The notes: generated from the letters alone by a model not told the origin. Shown: positions 15,691 through 25,652, numbered from the stretch's first letter. The stretch is 64,000 bases of DNA from Pseudomonadota bacterium (GCA_018823175.1 JAHJIY010000066.1:1-64000); one strand, 5' to 3'. Numbers and translations are program-made.

Positions 15691-18495
15691 TTAAGCGGCC
15701 AGTTTCTCTGTAAGCAGCAATATTTCGTTAATTTCGTTTGGACTGAATACGCCGCGAATACCTTGCGGGTGGATGACTGTAAAGGGGGCGTTGATCAGGT
15801 CTTTCTTCTCCACTTTTTCCCGGTCGACGATAAAGTTTTTAAGCAGGTTCAAAAACTCCAACTGGCGGCTGCTGAGATTGGTGTGCTGTTTGATAAATTG
15901 TTCAAAGGCTTCGGCCACGGTTTCCGGGAAACTCTTCAGGATTTCAATTCCCAGAATATGGCGAATAAACTGGATGAAGTGGGCTTTGCGGTTCTTATAA
16001 GCCTGCCGCAGCAAATCTTCTGTAATGTGCGGGTGTTCGGTATGGAGCAGGTCGGCCAGTTCTGCGGCTTCGTCGGAGCTGATCTCCTGTCCAGTCTTGA
16101 TTTTGGTCAAAATGGGGTTGTACTCGGTCAGTTCGGTAATCAGGGCTTCCACCATTTCCCGGTAACGAGTAATGCTCACGGCTTCGTGCTGCGGGCCAAA
16201 CTCGACCCATTCCTTGTTGTGCAGGGTATCGGTAAGATCCAGATGAATTGGCCCGGTACCGATGGTGCTTTGCTCGCGGAACTTCATTAACGGCCCTAGT
16301 TTGTCTGACAGTTCATCAAGGGCATCTTCATCAGCCTTGGCCCAATAGTGGTTGGTTTGGGCGGCCCGGATCAGCGACTCTTCGGTTTTGACAAAATTGA
16401 TGCTGAGCGGGAGTTCGCTGATCAGCTCGATAATGCCTTCTTTCAAGGTGTCGGCCCGTTCCTTTTCTTCGTTCAGGCGAGCCAGAGAGAATTCCAACAA
16501 ATCTTTTTCAAAACGCATGGCTTTGAAGTCGGCTTCTGACACGGTACGGAATAGCGGCTTGATTTCTGCGCGCAGGAATTCCAGTTTCTGATGACTGAGG
16601 GTAATCCAGAAGTTTTCTTCTTCAAGACGGTAGAGGGCGGTCGCCGCCTCTTTGATCACTACTGAACTTTGCGGCAGTTCGGCGATTTGTTTGCGCAGTT
16701 TGGTAATTTCGCGTTCGGCGATCTCTTGGTGACCACTATCCAGAGCCTTTTCGATCTTGTCGAGACGCAGACCAACCAGACGCACCGGCAGAGGTAATTG
16801 CGGTCTCAGCTCCTTGCCCTTGGGTTGGAGCTTGAAATATTCAAAATTATCCCAGCAATCCAGAATTAAGAATACATCTTTTTCAGTGCACCAGGGTTTT
16901 GGCTTATTGGCTTCCAATAGTCGGGTCCCGCGACCAACCATTTGCCAGAACTTGGTATAGGAATAGACCGGCTTGGCAAAAACAAGATTGACGATCTCGC
17001 GTATGTCGATGCCGGTGTCGAGCATATCCACACTGATCGCCACCCGAGGCATATCGTTGTTTGTGAATTGGTCCAGCAGGCCGCCTTTACCGTAAACACG
17101 CGGGTCGTCAGAAACCAGCACCTTGGCCAGCTCCCCTTTATACTGGGGGTAGAGCTTATCAAAGATCTCTTCCATGCGCCGAGCATGGGCCTTGGAAGAG
17201 CAGAAGAAGATGGTCTTGCCGGGGAGGACACCATTATGATCTTTGATGCACTCTTCCATGAACTCCTTAACAATCAGGGCATTGGTGCCTTTGTTAATGA
17301 CCTGCTTTTCAAGTTGCGAGCCCTCGAAGTTGATTTCTTCGATTTCCTTGCCTTCCAAAAGCAGTTTCTTCTGGTCTTCCAGCGAGATGGTGCGTTTGCT
17401 GATGCCCTCCATCTGAAACTTGGTCTGAATTTTCATCACCTGAAAATTACTCAGGTATGGAGGCACATTGTTGACGGCCTCTTCAAAGGTGTAAGCAAAA
17501 GTCGGCAGGCCATCCTCGCAATGGAAGATCTTAAAGGTGTTATGGTCGATGATGTCGGTCGGGGTGGCTGTCAGGCCCAGGGTGGTGGTTTTAAAATAAT
17601 CAAGGATTTCCCCGTAGGTGTTATAGATGGAACGGTGGCTCTCATCAATAACAATGAAATCGAAAAAATGGGGCGACAACTGTTGCGCCTCGTCCCGGAT
17701 GATGTTGAGCATGGTGGGATAGGTGGTCACATAGATCCGGCGATCTTTGGCGATGAGCTTTTCGCCCACATTCGGCCAGCGCGGTTCGTTGGGCAGGTGT
17801 TCCTTGAAAGCAGCCAGGGCTTGCTCCCGGAGGGCAATACGATCTACAAGAAACAGCACCTTCTCGGCATGACTGGCCCGCATGAGGGCATCGACCATGG
17901 CAATGCAAGTCCTGGTCTTGCCGGTACCGGTGGCCATAACCAACAGGAAGTCACGCTTCTTCTGCTCGATAGCTTCCAGTACGGAGCGAATGGCGCGGAT
18001 CTGGTAGTCACGACCGGCGATAGCGGTATTGATCAGCTCTTGGGTTAGGGGCTTGCGGTTGCGGCGAATGTATTGGAAGCGCTCCAGATCGTCACGGGTA
18101 GGGAAGCCAACGACTTTGCGCGGTGGATAGTTGTCTAAATCCCAGAAATAAGTTTCAAGGCCATTGGTGTAAAAACAGAAAGGGAGTTCTCCGCCCTTTT
18201 GCTTCTGGATGTTGAAACAATACTGCTTAGCCTGCTCACGACCAATAGCGGGATCTTTGCTGGTCTTTTTGGCTTCAACAACAGCGATAATTTTTGAATC
18301 TTTGCCCAAGAGAACGTAATCGCTATACTGGTGTCCTTCATAAGGCGAAGATGGGCCGGGGTCACTGGTTTTAAGCGGATTATCGACATCAATTTCAAAC
18401 TCCTCCCTGACTTGGGTGAGATCGCCGACTCGCCATCCCGCCTGAAGCAGTTGTTTGTCAATGATATGTTTTCTGGTTTGTTTTTCGTTTTTCAA
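15691..18495 (-). CDS. hsdR: Type I restriction endonuclease subunit HsdR (EcoEI-like)
   Basis: Motor and nuclease subunit of the type I complex. The 934 residues show an N-terminal PD-(D/E)XK nuclease (DYVLLGKDSKIIAVVEAKKT near residues 58-77, E-x-K), helicase motif I VMATGTGKT near 187, the DEAD-type motif VIDESHRS near 275, motif III TATPTD, and motif VI VGRGTRL near 485. A C-terminal EcoEI-type domain follows. Everything expected is present. Base composition is closer to the host core (about half G+C) than to its AT-rich neighbours, by eye. Confidence 0.95.
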   Translation of the reverse strand: MKNEKQTRKHIIDKQLLQAGWRVGDLTQVREEFEIDVDNPLKTSDPGPSSPYEGHQYSDYVLLGKDSKIIAVVEAKKTSKDPAIGREQAKQYCFNIQKQKGGELPFCFYTNGLETYFWDLDNYPPRKVVGFPTRDDLERFQYIRRNRKPLTQELINTAIAGRDYQIRAIRSVLEAIEQKKRDFLLVMATGTGKTRTCIAMVDALMRASHAEKVLFLVDRIALREQALAAFKEHLPNEPRWPNVGEKLIAKDRRIYVTTYPTMLNIIRDEAQQLSPHFFDFIVIDESHRSIYNTYGEILDYFKTTTLGLTATPTDIIDHNTFKIFHCEDGLPTFAYTFEEAVNNVPPYLSNFQVMKIQTKFQMEGISKRTISLEDQKKLLLEGKEIEEINFEGSQLEKQVINKGTNALIVKEFMEECIKDHNGVLPGKTIFFCSSKAHARRMEEIFDKLYPQYKGELAKVLVSDDPRVYGKGGLLDQFTNNDMPRVAISVDMLDTGIDIREIVNLVFAKPVYSYTKFWQMVGRGTRLLEANKPKPWCTEKDVFLILDCWDNFEYFKLQPKGKELRPQLPLPVRLVGLRLDKIEKALDSGHQEIAEREITKLRKQIAELPQSSVVIKEAATALYRLEEENFWITLSHQKLEFLRAEIKPLFRTVSEADFKAMRFEKDLLEFSLARLNEEKERADTLKEGIIELISELPLSINFVKTEESLIRAAQTNHYWAKADEDALDELSDKLGPLMKFREQSTIGTGPIHLDLTDTLHNKEWVEFGPQHEAVSITRYREMVEALITELTEYNPILTKIKTGQEISSDEAAELADLLHTEHPHITEDLLRQAYKNRKAHFIQFIRHILGIEILKSFPETVAEAFEQFIKQHTNLSSRQLEFLNLLKNFIVDREKVEKKDLINAPFTVIHPQGIRGVFSPNEINEILLLTEKLAA

Positions 18496-18519
18496 AGTAT
18501 CAGCATCATTAGGGACAGA

Positions 18520-20613
18520 TTAAATATCGCCATTATCCATATGCTTTTCAAAAGACTGCCTGATAAATTTCATCACATATGAAATTTGATCTATTTCGCT
18601 TATTTTGATTTCAACATCTCCATTCCCCCAACGCCCCTTGTCTGTCACGTTTTTACAAAACCCATCAGGGTCATCTATTTCATCGAACTTCATATTTAGA
18701 GAAAGGCGCAAACCGCTTGCCTGAGGTACAACATCAACAAAATTAGTCGTTGTTTTATAGGCTACGTAGAGCTTTAAATATTCCTCAGTCACAGAAGAAT
18801 CCAAGTTTAGAACATGCTTGCGGAACTGATCGAAAAGTTCCCCGGTAGAACCAGTCAAATGGTGATGATCTGCCCGAGTATAAACAGCCCCACCCCTCTT
18901 CCTTTCTTTAGGCAGGTAACTTTTTATAACATCTTCATCCAATACTGGATATCCCCAAACTTGAGTAGACAGAGAGGCCAGTTCTTTGGCTCTCTTTTCA
19001 ATTGTGCCTTTGTTCCAGATATCCAGTTTGTTAAGCCCCCTGTTCAACCTGATAGGGCTGTCTGAAAAACCTCCATCCATGTCACGTTTTTCTTTGAAAG
19101 GTCGGTCGCTGAGCTCTGAATTATAACCGGTTAGAGTGAGATTGCCGATGGTGTGCAAATAATGGTTTTGTATCTCTTGCCATTCTGGTCCCAAATCGCT
19201 TCGCCATTCACTTGAGAGGTCAAGATTCTGGGGGAGAATATGCTCGATGGTGAAACTCTCCACATCAACCCTTTCTTTTCGCCCATGGTTCTCCAGTTTT
19301 CTTAACCAGTAATTCTTACTCCTAAAATTATAGAGATCTTTTACGACAAGCTCGCGCATAAATTCATCATCATTAGGTATGCGCATATAGGTTGTTTTGG
19401 TAATAAAAGCTGCTTGGAGACTTTCTAAATATTTGTCCTTCTTGATTTCTTTACTCAGGTTCGCAAAGGTTTTGTTCATGGAATTTGTCGGGATTCCGCA
19501 CACGGCTCTACGGAAGACATAACTTTCAACCAACCTGAGCGCACTGACAAATTCATCTTTTGCCAGCCTACCGCTATCGTAGTCGTCGTATAATTCGAGC
19601 AAGAGTGGGTAGGCGACATCTACTTTGAGGGTGTTTATATCGTTAAATGCCTCTTTAAGTTCCTTGTCTACCTCTTTGTCGAGAACCATTGCCACGAAAT
19701 ATATTGAGTGCCGATGAATATCTGAAACTATCTCCCCGATGGTCCCGGTATCTTTCTTGTTAGCATAGACCTTGAAGGCGTCATAGACTTCACGAATATT
19801 TGGGATAGATCCTGTTTTCAACGTCAAGTAGTCACGCATAAAGCGGTCAAAAAGCTGAACGTAATTCGCCTTGGCGAAGTTTTGTTCCATCGGGAACCAA
19901 TAGTCGTTATAAAGACCTTCTTGCTCTTTTGCCTCAAGACCCATCAGGACATAATTCCGAATCAGATCTGCCTGGCTTAATTCAAGACCAGTCGAGTTAA
20001 GGCTCTCAAAAATAAGCTGGGGGTTGTCGTGATCACGACTAAGAGAAATATCGACAATAATCAGTTTGCATAAACCATCATATATGGTCTTTAAATCGAC
20101 GCTACTTTCCTTGAGCTTATCGACAAAAAACTGGAAATTCTCTGCCACTCTTCTCGAATACTTAGCAGGGATTTTTTTATCTTCGACAATTTTAATTAAG
20201 GTGTCTTTGTCTGTCTGAGTCAGAAGTAATTTGTAGGCTAACTCTCCTTCCTCTTCGCTGTTCAGCAGGAAGTAATTTCTAAGTTTTTTGGGGCTGGTTG
20301 TGTCGATCCCGCCATGACCCTCTATTGCACCGGCAAGAGCGGCAATGAACAGCGAAATTGTTGTCAGGCGTTGCTGGCCGTCAATGACAAGAAGTTGGGG
20401 GATTGAAGAATGACTATAGAGACCTTTCTCAACATAAACAACTGAGCCAACAAAGTGACCAGTCACCGAATCATCCAACCCGGCTCGAACGATATCACGC
20501 CAAAGTTGATCGCATTGCTTCTGGGTCCAACTGTAAGTCCGTTGGTAAATGGGGATTATAAATTGAGCTGACTTGCGAAGATAATCTAACAATTTTGTTT
20601 CTGTTGCTTTCAT
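18520..20613 (-). CDS. DUF262/DUF1524 (GmrSD-like) protein with C-terminal DUF5655
   Basis: 697 residues. The N-terminal DUF262 domain contains IPIYQRTYSWTQKQCDQLW and VIDGQQRLTT (near residue 79), the ParB-like nucleotide-binding motifs. A DUF1524 HNH-like nuclease region follows, FTIEHILPQNLDLSSEW near 453 and HTIGNLTLTGYNSEL near 488 (H and N ligands). The last 130 residues (GELFDQFRKHVL... to YVMKFIRQSFEK) match DUF5655. Relatives are the type IV enzyme GmrSD, which attacks modified phage DNA, and SspE, which guards phosphorothioated DNA. It ends 24 bp before hsdR on the same strand, so it may be part of the type I operon. An NTP-driven nuclease role is inferred. Confidence 0.82.
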   Translation of the reverse strand: MKATETKLLDYLRKSAQFIIPIYQRTYSWTQKQCDQLWRDIVRAGLDDSVTGHFVGSVVYVEKGLYSHSSIPQLLVIDGQQRLTTISLFIAALAGAIEGHGGIDTTSPKKLRNYFLLNSEEEGELAYKLLLTQTDKDTLIKIVEDKKIPAKYSRRVAENFQFFVDKLKESSVDLKTIYDGLCKLIIVDISLSRDHDNPQLIFESLNSTGLELSQADLIRNYVLMGLEAKEQEGLYNDYWFPMEQNFAKANYVQLFDRFMRDYLTLKTGSIPNIREVYDAFKVYANKKDTGTIGEIVSDIHRHSIYFVAMVLDKEVDKELKEAFNDINTLKVDVAYPLLLELYDDYDSGRLAKDEFVSALRLVESYVFRRAVCGIPTNSMNKTFANLSKEIKKDKYLESLQAAFITKTTYMRIPNDDEFMRELVVKDLYNFRSKNYWLRKLENHGRKERVDVESFTIEHILPQNLDLSSEWRSDLGPEWQEIQNHYLHTIGNLTLTGYNSELSDRPFKEKRDMDGGFSDSPIRLNRGLNKLDIWNKGTIEKRAKELASLSTQVWGYPVLDEDVIKSYLPKERKRGGAVYTRADHHHLTGSTGELFDQFRKHVLNLDSSVTEEYLKLYVAYKTTTNFVDVVPQASGLRLSLNMKFDEIDDPDGFCKNVTDKGRWGNGDVEIKISEIDQISYVMKFIRQSFEKHMDNGDI

Positions 20614-20754
20614 GCGCCCCCGTAAAGCATATTTTTGTTCAGGATAAAAACACCCTTTTCAAGGCTTATAATTTTTCCCATGCCGTACATCCACTTGAGT
20701 TCCCATGAATATTTTCTGACCAGGACATATTGGCAATTCGTGACAGGGCTTGCG

Positions 20755-21576
20755 TTATTGCATTATTTCAATACCGTATCTCTGGTCCAAATTTTCAACA
20801 TGTTTAACAAATGGTCCTTTTTCTAGCCATTCACATAAAAGTTCAAAATAACTCTGGGCAACAAAATTAACTGCTGAATTCTTTACCTTTTCAGCAAATG
20901 CATGGATTTCTTTTTTATGCTGATTGAACACCTTAAAATCCTGCCAGTTTTTTGGTTCCCAAAAGATATAAAGTAAAGTGATACTTTGTGACGGAAACTG
21001 CTTCCGTAATCCCAGGTAATGTTTAACCAGTTGTGCTGTATCAAGATTTTGTGAGTTGGTTTCTTTCAGATCTTCAATTAATTTAAGCCAGCAATCTTCT
21101 GCCTGTGGAAGATTCTCTTTATTATAGCTGTCTGCAAATTTGGGCTTTTTGGGAGAAAGATATTCCAGGAACTTTGATTCAACCCCAACAACATCGGTTT
21201 CACTTTCTGCCAATAGATCCAGATTTGGTGGTGTGCCGCCTAGTCCGGTTGGGCATTGTTTTTCAAAGTTAATTTTTATGAAATCTGTTTTGCCAGCCAG
21301 AACCAGTTTGCCGGGATATTTCTTGAAAAGAGCAAAGGCATTTACGGCCAGGGCCGAGGAGGAATGAACTGCTCTGAATTTACCTTCCAATTCATTGCCA
21401 TTCCCGCCCTCTAGATCATCCTTAAACATATCCAGAGTTACGCCCGGCAACAGGTTGTCTTCTATTCTTTCGACATAACCTTTTGCATCAATGTCTTTCC
21501 CGGTTGCCTCCTTGAATCGTTTCCATAAAGCTACTTGCACTATCTTTTGAGATATTTTTTTCGATTTTTTTGTCAA
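20755..21576 (-). CDS. PD-(D/E)XK-like putative restriction endonuclease
   Basis: 273 residues. The sequence PPNLDLLAES-x3-VVGVESKFLEYLSP (near residues 120-143) has the D...ExK form of a PD-(D/E)XK nuclease active site. The wording is like families annotated as PGN_0703-type putative restriction endonucleases; that family name is recalled, not tested. A hydrophobic strand ITLLYIFW follows. It is the outermost gene of the restriction block, 141 bp upstream of the DUF262 gene and on the same strand. No methyltransferase partner of its own is present. Confidence 0.55.
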   Translation of the reverse strand: MTKKSKKISQKIVQVALWKRFKEATGKDIDAKGYVERIEDNLLPGVTLDMFKDDLEGGNGNELEGKFRAVHSSSALAVNAFALFKKYPGKLVLAGKTDFIKINFEKQCPTGLGGTPPNLDLLAESETDVVGVESKFLEYLSPKKPKFADSYNKENLPQAEDCWLKLIEDLKETNSQNLDTAQLVKHYLGLRKQFPSQSITLLYIFWEPKNWQDFKVFNQHKKEIHAFAEKVKNSAVNFVAQSYFELLCEWLEKGPFVKHVENLDQRYGIEIMQ

Positions 21577-21707
21577 AGTAACTCCGGATCAAGCAAGTAC
21601 ATAATTACGGCCAATCAGATTTAACTACCTCTTGATATTATTTAAACCAATCTACCCGACAAACATAAATTATCAAACAATTCGTCAGGTAATATCCTGA
21701 AAAAGGA

Positions 21708-21908
21708 TTATTCCACATGGTGATCCTTGTCAACAATTACCCATTTTTCCACCACAACCCTTTGCCATTCTACTTCAAAGAAATGGGGTTTCTCCCGCTC
21801 ATAAGGGTTGATCATCTGTTGGAGGGATGGCTTGTATCCAGATCGATACTCGGTCATGTAATGTTTGCCGGTGACCTTGTTTTTGACTATGGCACGGAAA
21901 AAGTTCAC
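21708..21908 (-). CDS. Small hypothetical protein (66 aa)
   Basis: Starts at GTG 21908, preceded by GGAAAAAGGG on the coding strand, and reads as a plausible soluble protein rich in aromatic and charged residues (MNFFRAIVKNKVTG... to VEKWVIVDKDHHVE). No family is recognised. It is isolated, 131 bp beyond the PD-(D/E)XK gene on the same strand. It could be a real accessory-gene product or a remnant. Confidence 0.45.
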   Translation of the reverse strand: MNFFRAIVKNKVTGKHYMTEYRSGYKPSLQQMINPYEREKPHFFEVEWQRVVVEKWVIVDKDHHVE

Positions 21909-22200
21909 CCCTTTTTCCTGATACAGCCATTTATCTTCGACAACTTCATAATAAAAGCTTCTTGCTGAAAGTAGCCTGTTCGGCCGAAAAGCTTTTTTTC
22001 CTGGGCCAATGATTTTGTTCAGATTTATAATCAGTTTGTAATTATTTTTTACTTAATCATTTGGTTAAATCCTATCTTTTTATTTCCTTATTCCCAATCT
22101 TAAGCATACCCCGATGCGAATTGGTAGAATATAGCCGTTGAAAATATTTCCACCTTCTGTTAAATCCATCTAATAATCAGGCTCTTTATGTCTTTTTCCC

Positions 22201-22252
22201 AATAAACTATTCAAACTCTCCCAATTTTTTGGCATAGTTTGAATAGTTTATT
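22201..22252. repeat. 17-bp perfect inverted repeat
   Basis: Arms AATAAACTATTCAAACT (22201-22217) and its exact complement (22236-22252) are separated by 18 bp containing six T. The surrounding 21909-22380 has no other gene that I can see. It lies about 130 bp before the secreted-protein gene, so it may be an operator, a terminator without a clear T-tail, or a remnant end of an element. Confidence 0.85.
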
Positions 22253-22380
22253 ATGCGCTGTCATTCGTGCGCCGCTATCTTAAACAGATTAGATCCCACA
22301 CATAACTTCCACACTTTTTTCGACAGTTGGTCAACATAACTAGATATCAGCAAATATGATTAATAAGGAGGACTCACCTA

Positions 22381-24084
22381 ATGAATAAAATTACAATTCT
22401 ACTCTTGGCGCTTATAATCATACTCTCAACAGTATTTGTAGCATCTGCAGATACATGGTTAAGTGAAGAAAAAACAGATATCCCGGTTTTTAGGGATGAA
22501 GAAATAATTTCCCCCTCTTTGGCTGAAGTCGAAGAGTTTATTTTTAAGGCATCAAAACTGGCAAAAAAAGTTGACAATGCAACCTCAGAACTTCTTGGTG
22601 CCTTAGATACGGTTGCAATCGAGAAGGCCGTTGAGGCGTTCGAAAGTAAGATTAATTCTGATACAACCGCCGAACTTACAGATGAAAGTCCCAACCAATC
22701 GTTATTAAAACCAGGACTCATCGATACTGACATACTCGGGCAGGTTCTGGCACGCAAAATGGCAAAGGTCGCACGTATAGCACTGCGTAGAGGACTCAAA
22801 AAAGCCGGGAAAAGCTATGATGACCTTGCACTCGATGATATTGCCGACACTGCTGCGAATGAACTGCTGAACAGCATCACCTCTTCTAGGAGCGACGACA
22901 AGCTCATCAAAGCAATCATACGATATGTCGTAGTCAGTGCGAGTGCGGAAGCAATCAAAGAGAAAGTCAAAGATGTACTCAGCGGTCCGACAGATGAGAT
23001 AACAGCGAGACGTATCAGCAGGAACATTGCATATATAGCCCTGAGCGAAGTTTCCAGAATGGAAAAAATAACTGAATTTGAATATCTTAGACTTGACCGG
23101 CTGGGCTTTTCACACCATTCAAGCGACACCCTCTTGAAAAAACTAGAAATAGAAAAGAGCTTACGGGATGAATATATCAGGCAAGCGAACCTTGTTAAAG
23201 AATACTACATTAACCTTTTAAAAGACGTCGGCGTTATACACAAAATACTGAAAAGTATTGAGTCTAATCTAGATAAAATCGAGATTAAAATTCGTAGTAA
23301 AGGCATTAATGAAGGAGAGAGATTCAACAATGAACGAGAGGAACTCATCCAAAAAATCGTGGATAATGTTCATAATAAACTCCCAACGCTGGACAGTACC
23401 AAATACACATTTCTGGAGATTATCATCGGGCTGATAAATCCGAACGAGAGACAAGAAACTAATAATCCCACCCGAAAAATCTTCCAGGAAACACGGGAAC
23501 TTATCTACACAGGTCTTGACAAATTATCTCCAGATTGCTGCTTCAACGATGAATCTACCTGGTATAAAAATAACGCTAAAGAGTGCCTTCCTCTTTTGAT
23601 CAGCCATGCGGTTTTGGACAATCTTGAATACGATGAAAATGAAAACAAGTTTGTTTTTGACTCCCAGGGAGCTATATCCCCAATAGCGGAACAGGCAGGC
23701 TCTTTCGGCGGGAAATCGGACTGGTTTTTCCACCTTGTGATCGGCATGGGATCAGCGCAGATCGATGGTCAACACACAATATCAATGACATCGGAGCAAA
23801 TCGGGCTCGGTTACAAATTCCCTTGGGCCCGAACCAGACACGATGGAATAGTTACAAAAATGGGCGCATTCGCATCTGGACTCCTCTACAAACCAAACAT
23901 TGACGGAGAGGATAAGGACGTGACTATGGGTGGGCTCTTCATCGCGTTTGATGTGCTCGAAACGGTACAACTGAACCTCTCATACTATAAAGGGTATACC
24001 GATGATGGTGAATCTTTTCAAGGAAGCGCAATCGGCTTTTTTATTCCACTTGGAGAATACCTGGCCGAACTTGCCGGCAAATAA
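22381..24084 (+). CDS. Secreted protein with barrel-like C-terminus, unknown function
   Basis: 567 residues with a clear Sec signal peptide (MNKITILLLALIIILSTVFVASA, cleavage near residue 23). A long charged, largely helical middle follows (about residues 30-420, many K/E/R, coiled-coil prone). The C-terminal part (WFFHLVIGMGSAQID..., FAFDVLETVQLNLSYYKGY, SAIGFFIPLGEYL) reads like alternating beta-strands of a small outer-membrane barrel. I recognise no family. AGGAGG lies 9 bp before the ATG. It converges with the amidohydrolase lipoprotein gene across a shared terminator; both are AT-rich and probably acquired together. Confidence 0.75.
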   Translation: MNKITILLLALIIILSTVFVASADTWLSEEKTDIPVFRDEEIISPSLAEVEEFIFKASKLAKKVDNATSELLGALDTVAIEKAVEAFESKINSDTTAELTDESPNQSLLKPGLIDTDILGQVLARKMAKVARIALRRGLKKAGKSYDDLALDDIADTAANELLNSITSSRSDDKLIKAIIRYVVVSASAEAIKEKVKDVLSGPTDEITARRISRNIAYIALSEVSRMEKITEFEYLRLDRLGFSHHSSDTLLKKLEIEKSLRDEYIRQANLVKEYYINLLKDVGVIHKILKSIESNLDKIEIKIRSKGINEGERFNNEREELIQKIVDNVHNKLPTLDSTKYTFLEIIIGLINPNERQETNNPTRKIFQETRELIYTGLDKLSPDCCFNDESTWYKNNAKECLPLLISHAVLDNLEYDENENKFVFDSQGAISPIAEQAGSFGGKSDWFFHLVIGMGSAQIDGQHTISMTSEQIGLGYKFPWARTRHDGIVTKMGAFASGLLYKPNIDGEDKDVTMGGLFIAFDVLETVQLNLSYYKGYTDDGESFQGSAIGFFIPLGEYLAELAGK

Positions 24085-24094
24085 AAAACCCTCA

Positions 24095-24126
24095 ATGACC
24101 GGGACGCCATTAGATGTCCCGGTCAT
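24095..24126. terminator. Shared hairpin between convergent genes
   Basis: 11-bp perfect stem ATGACCGGGAC (24095-24105) / GTCCCGGTCAT (24116-24126), loop of 10. Flanking A-runs upstream favour termination of the minus-strand gene; on the plus strand the T-tail is poor. Confidence 0.65.
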
Positions 24127-24140
24127 GCCTTAACAATAAA

Positions 24141-25652
24141 TCAATCGGAATGCCCACTCCCGAAGTTATTGTACCAGTTAAGACACTGCTTCCGCTTCAC
24201 CTTTACCGACTTATCCTCCTGTTCACGTCTGATATTCTCTTCTAAAGACATGAACATTTCCGCCGGCAGTTCAGGGCCATCTTTCCCCTTTCGATGCAGG
24301 ATTCTTTTGACCACCACGTCAAACGCCAAAGGATTATAGCTGAATATATCCCGCAGCACCTTTTTACTGTTCTCAACAGGAAAACCGTCTAGGGTGAATT
24401 TATTATGAATATATCTGTCTTCGGCACGATCAGTGACATCGCAGGTTCCATCCTCCCCGACATGATCATGCGAAGAAACGAGTTCATCTATCGGGTTCAT
24501 CTTCCATACCGCGGGAAGAGGGTAATCACTGCCGTAGAGTATCCTGTACTTGTATTTATCCGCTCCATCCTCCAGTAACTTATCAAAATGAGACAGATTT
24601 TTGGGCAGCGTCAAAGCCGAGGTGTCGCCGAAAAGACACCACTTATCTTTGTTTCTGTCATCTTCGAGCATTTTAAAGAAATTCATCATATTCCTGTGTC
24701 GTTTATCGTCATCATCCCCCCCTGAGTGAGAAACGACAACCGGTATTCCCTTATCCAGAGCCTTTACAAGACGAAGCGGGTCACCAAATTTTCTGAAACT
24801 CTCATCTTTAATGTCAAAAGCGTGCTCCCCACCGGAATGCGAGATAATAACCATCCCGTATTCTTTTACCTTCTCCAGAAAGGGATCAATGTAAGGGTCG
24901 AGTGGGTCAAACCCCATAGCCGGCGCCAACCACTTGATGTATCTCGCAACGTCCTTATATTTTGTCAACTCTTTAACCGCATCAGCACGATTAGGATTTA
25001 TTGAGATAACCGGAACAAATGGGGATTTACCTTTTACCTCAGAGTTAAGACAACGAGACAGGTGCACGACATAATTGTTGGGGACATATATATCGGTATA
25101 CTTCTCATCAAAACCGTAACCGCCTTTTTCATAGTACCCGTCCACAGCAAGCAAATAGATCTCTAGGTCATAACCATTTGCATTATCTACATCCTCGACT
25201 AAACCCTTTACCAGATTGAGCAATCTGTTTGCAGAATCTATATCTGTGTTTTTTCGACCTTCGATCTTCATTGTGTCCATCAAAACCTTTGTTTTCAAGA
25301 ACAAACCCAATCTCTTTAAGGAGAACCAATTTAAAGAGAACCGATCTTCGTTAACCCAGGCACGAGAGTCGATCTCCTTACCACCGTTTTCCTTTTTTGC
25401 TTCTGCTGCATAATCGGGACATATCTTGGCCATCACTGAGGAAATATTCTTTTCCCCAATAACATGCAGGTGATGGTCAACTACTGGATTGCCTATATCG
25501 AACGCTTGATCAACAATCTCCAACGCAATGGGGGAAAGCCCATCTTTCATCTTCATTTTCAATGGATTTTTATTGCTATGTCCCCCCCCAAAGGCTGAGC
25601 ACCCACTACAACAAATGATCACTGAAAAAACTAGTAACAAATGTAATCTCAT
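24141..25652 (-). CDS. Amidohydrolase-type lipoprotein
   Basis: I set the start at ATG 25652: it gives a lipoprotein signal (MRLHLLLVFSVIICCSGC, lipobox CSGC) and has AAGAGAG upstream, whereas the longer frame to 25730 hides the signal. About 503 residues. The metal-dependent hydrolase fold of amidohydrolase_2 (PF04909) is indicated by the HxH pair in VDHHLHV near the mature N-terminus, HSGG twice (ISHSGGEHAF, VVSHSGGDDDD), and LYGSDYPLP with the catalytic aspartate. These are the residues that bind metal in decarboxylase-like members. The substrate is unknown. As a lipoprotein it would act in the periplasm, which is unusual for this family. It converges with the secreted-protein gene. Confidence 0.75.
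   Translation of the reverse strand: MRLHLLLVFSVIICCSGCSAFGGGHSNKNPLKMKMKDGLSPIALEIVDQAFDIGNPVVDHHLHVIGEKNISSVMAKICPDYAAEAKKENGGKEIDSRAWVNEDRFSLNWFSLKRLGLFLKTKVLMDTMKIEGRKNTDIDSANRLLNLVKGLVEDVDNANGYDLEIYLLAVDGYYEKGGYGFDEKYTDIYVPNNYVVHLSRCLNSEVKGKSPFVPVISINPNRADAVKELTKYKDVARYIKWLAPAMGFDPLDPYIDPFLEKVKEYGMVIISHSGGEHAFDIKDESFRKFGDPLRLVKALDKGIPVVVSHSGGDDDDKRHRNMMNFFKMLEDDRNKDKWCLFGDTSALTLPKNLSHFDKLLEDGADKYKYRILYGSDYPLPAVWKMNPIDELVSSHDHVGEDGTCDVTDRAEDRYIHNKFTLDGFPVENSKKVLRDIFSYNPLAFDVVVKRILHRKGKDGPELPAEMFMSLEENIRREQEDKSVKVKRKQCLNWYNNFGSGHSD

Noticed and set aside
16942-18048. 368-codon plus-strand frame opposite hsdR
   Set aside because: It is a shadow of the hsdR codons; hsdR has all its helicase and nuclease motifs.
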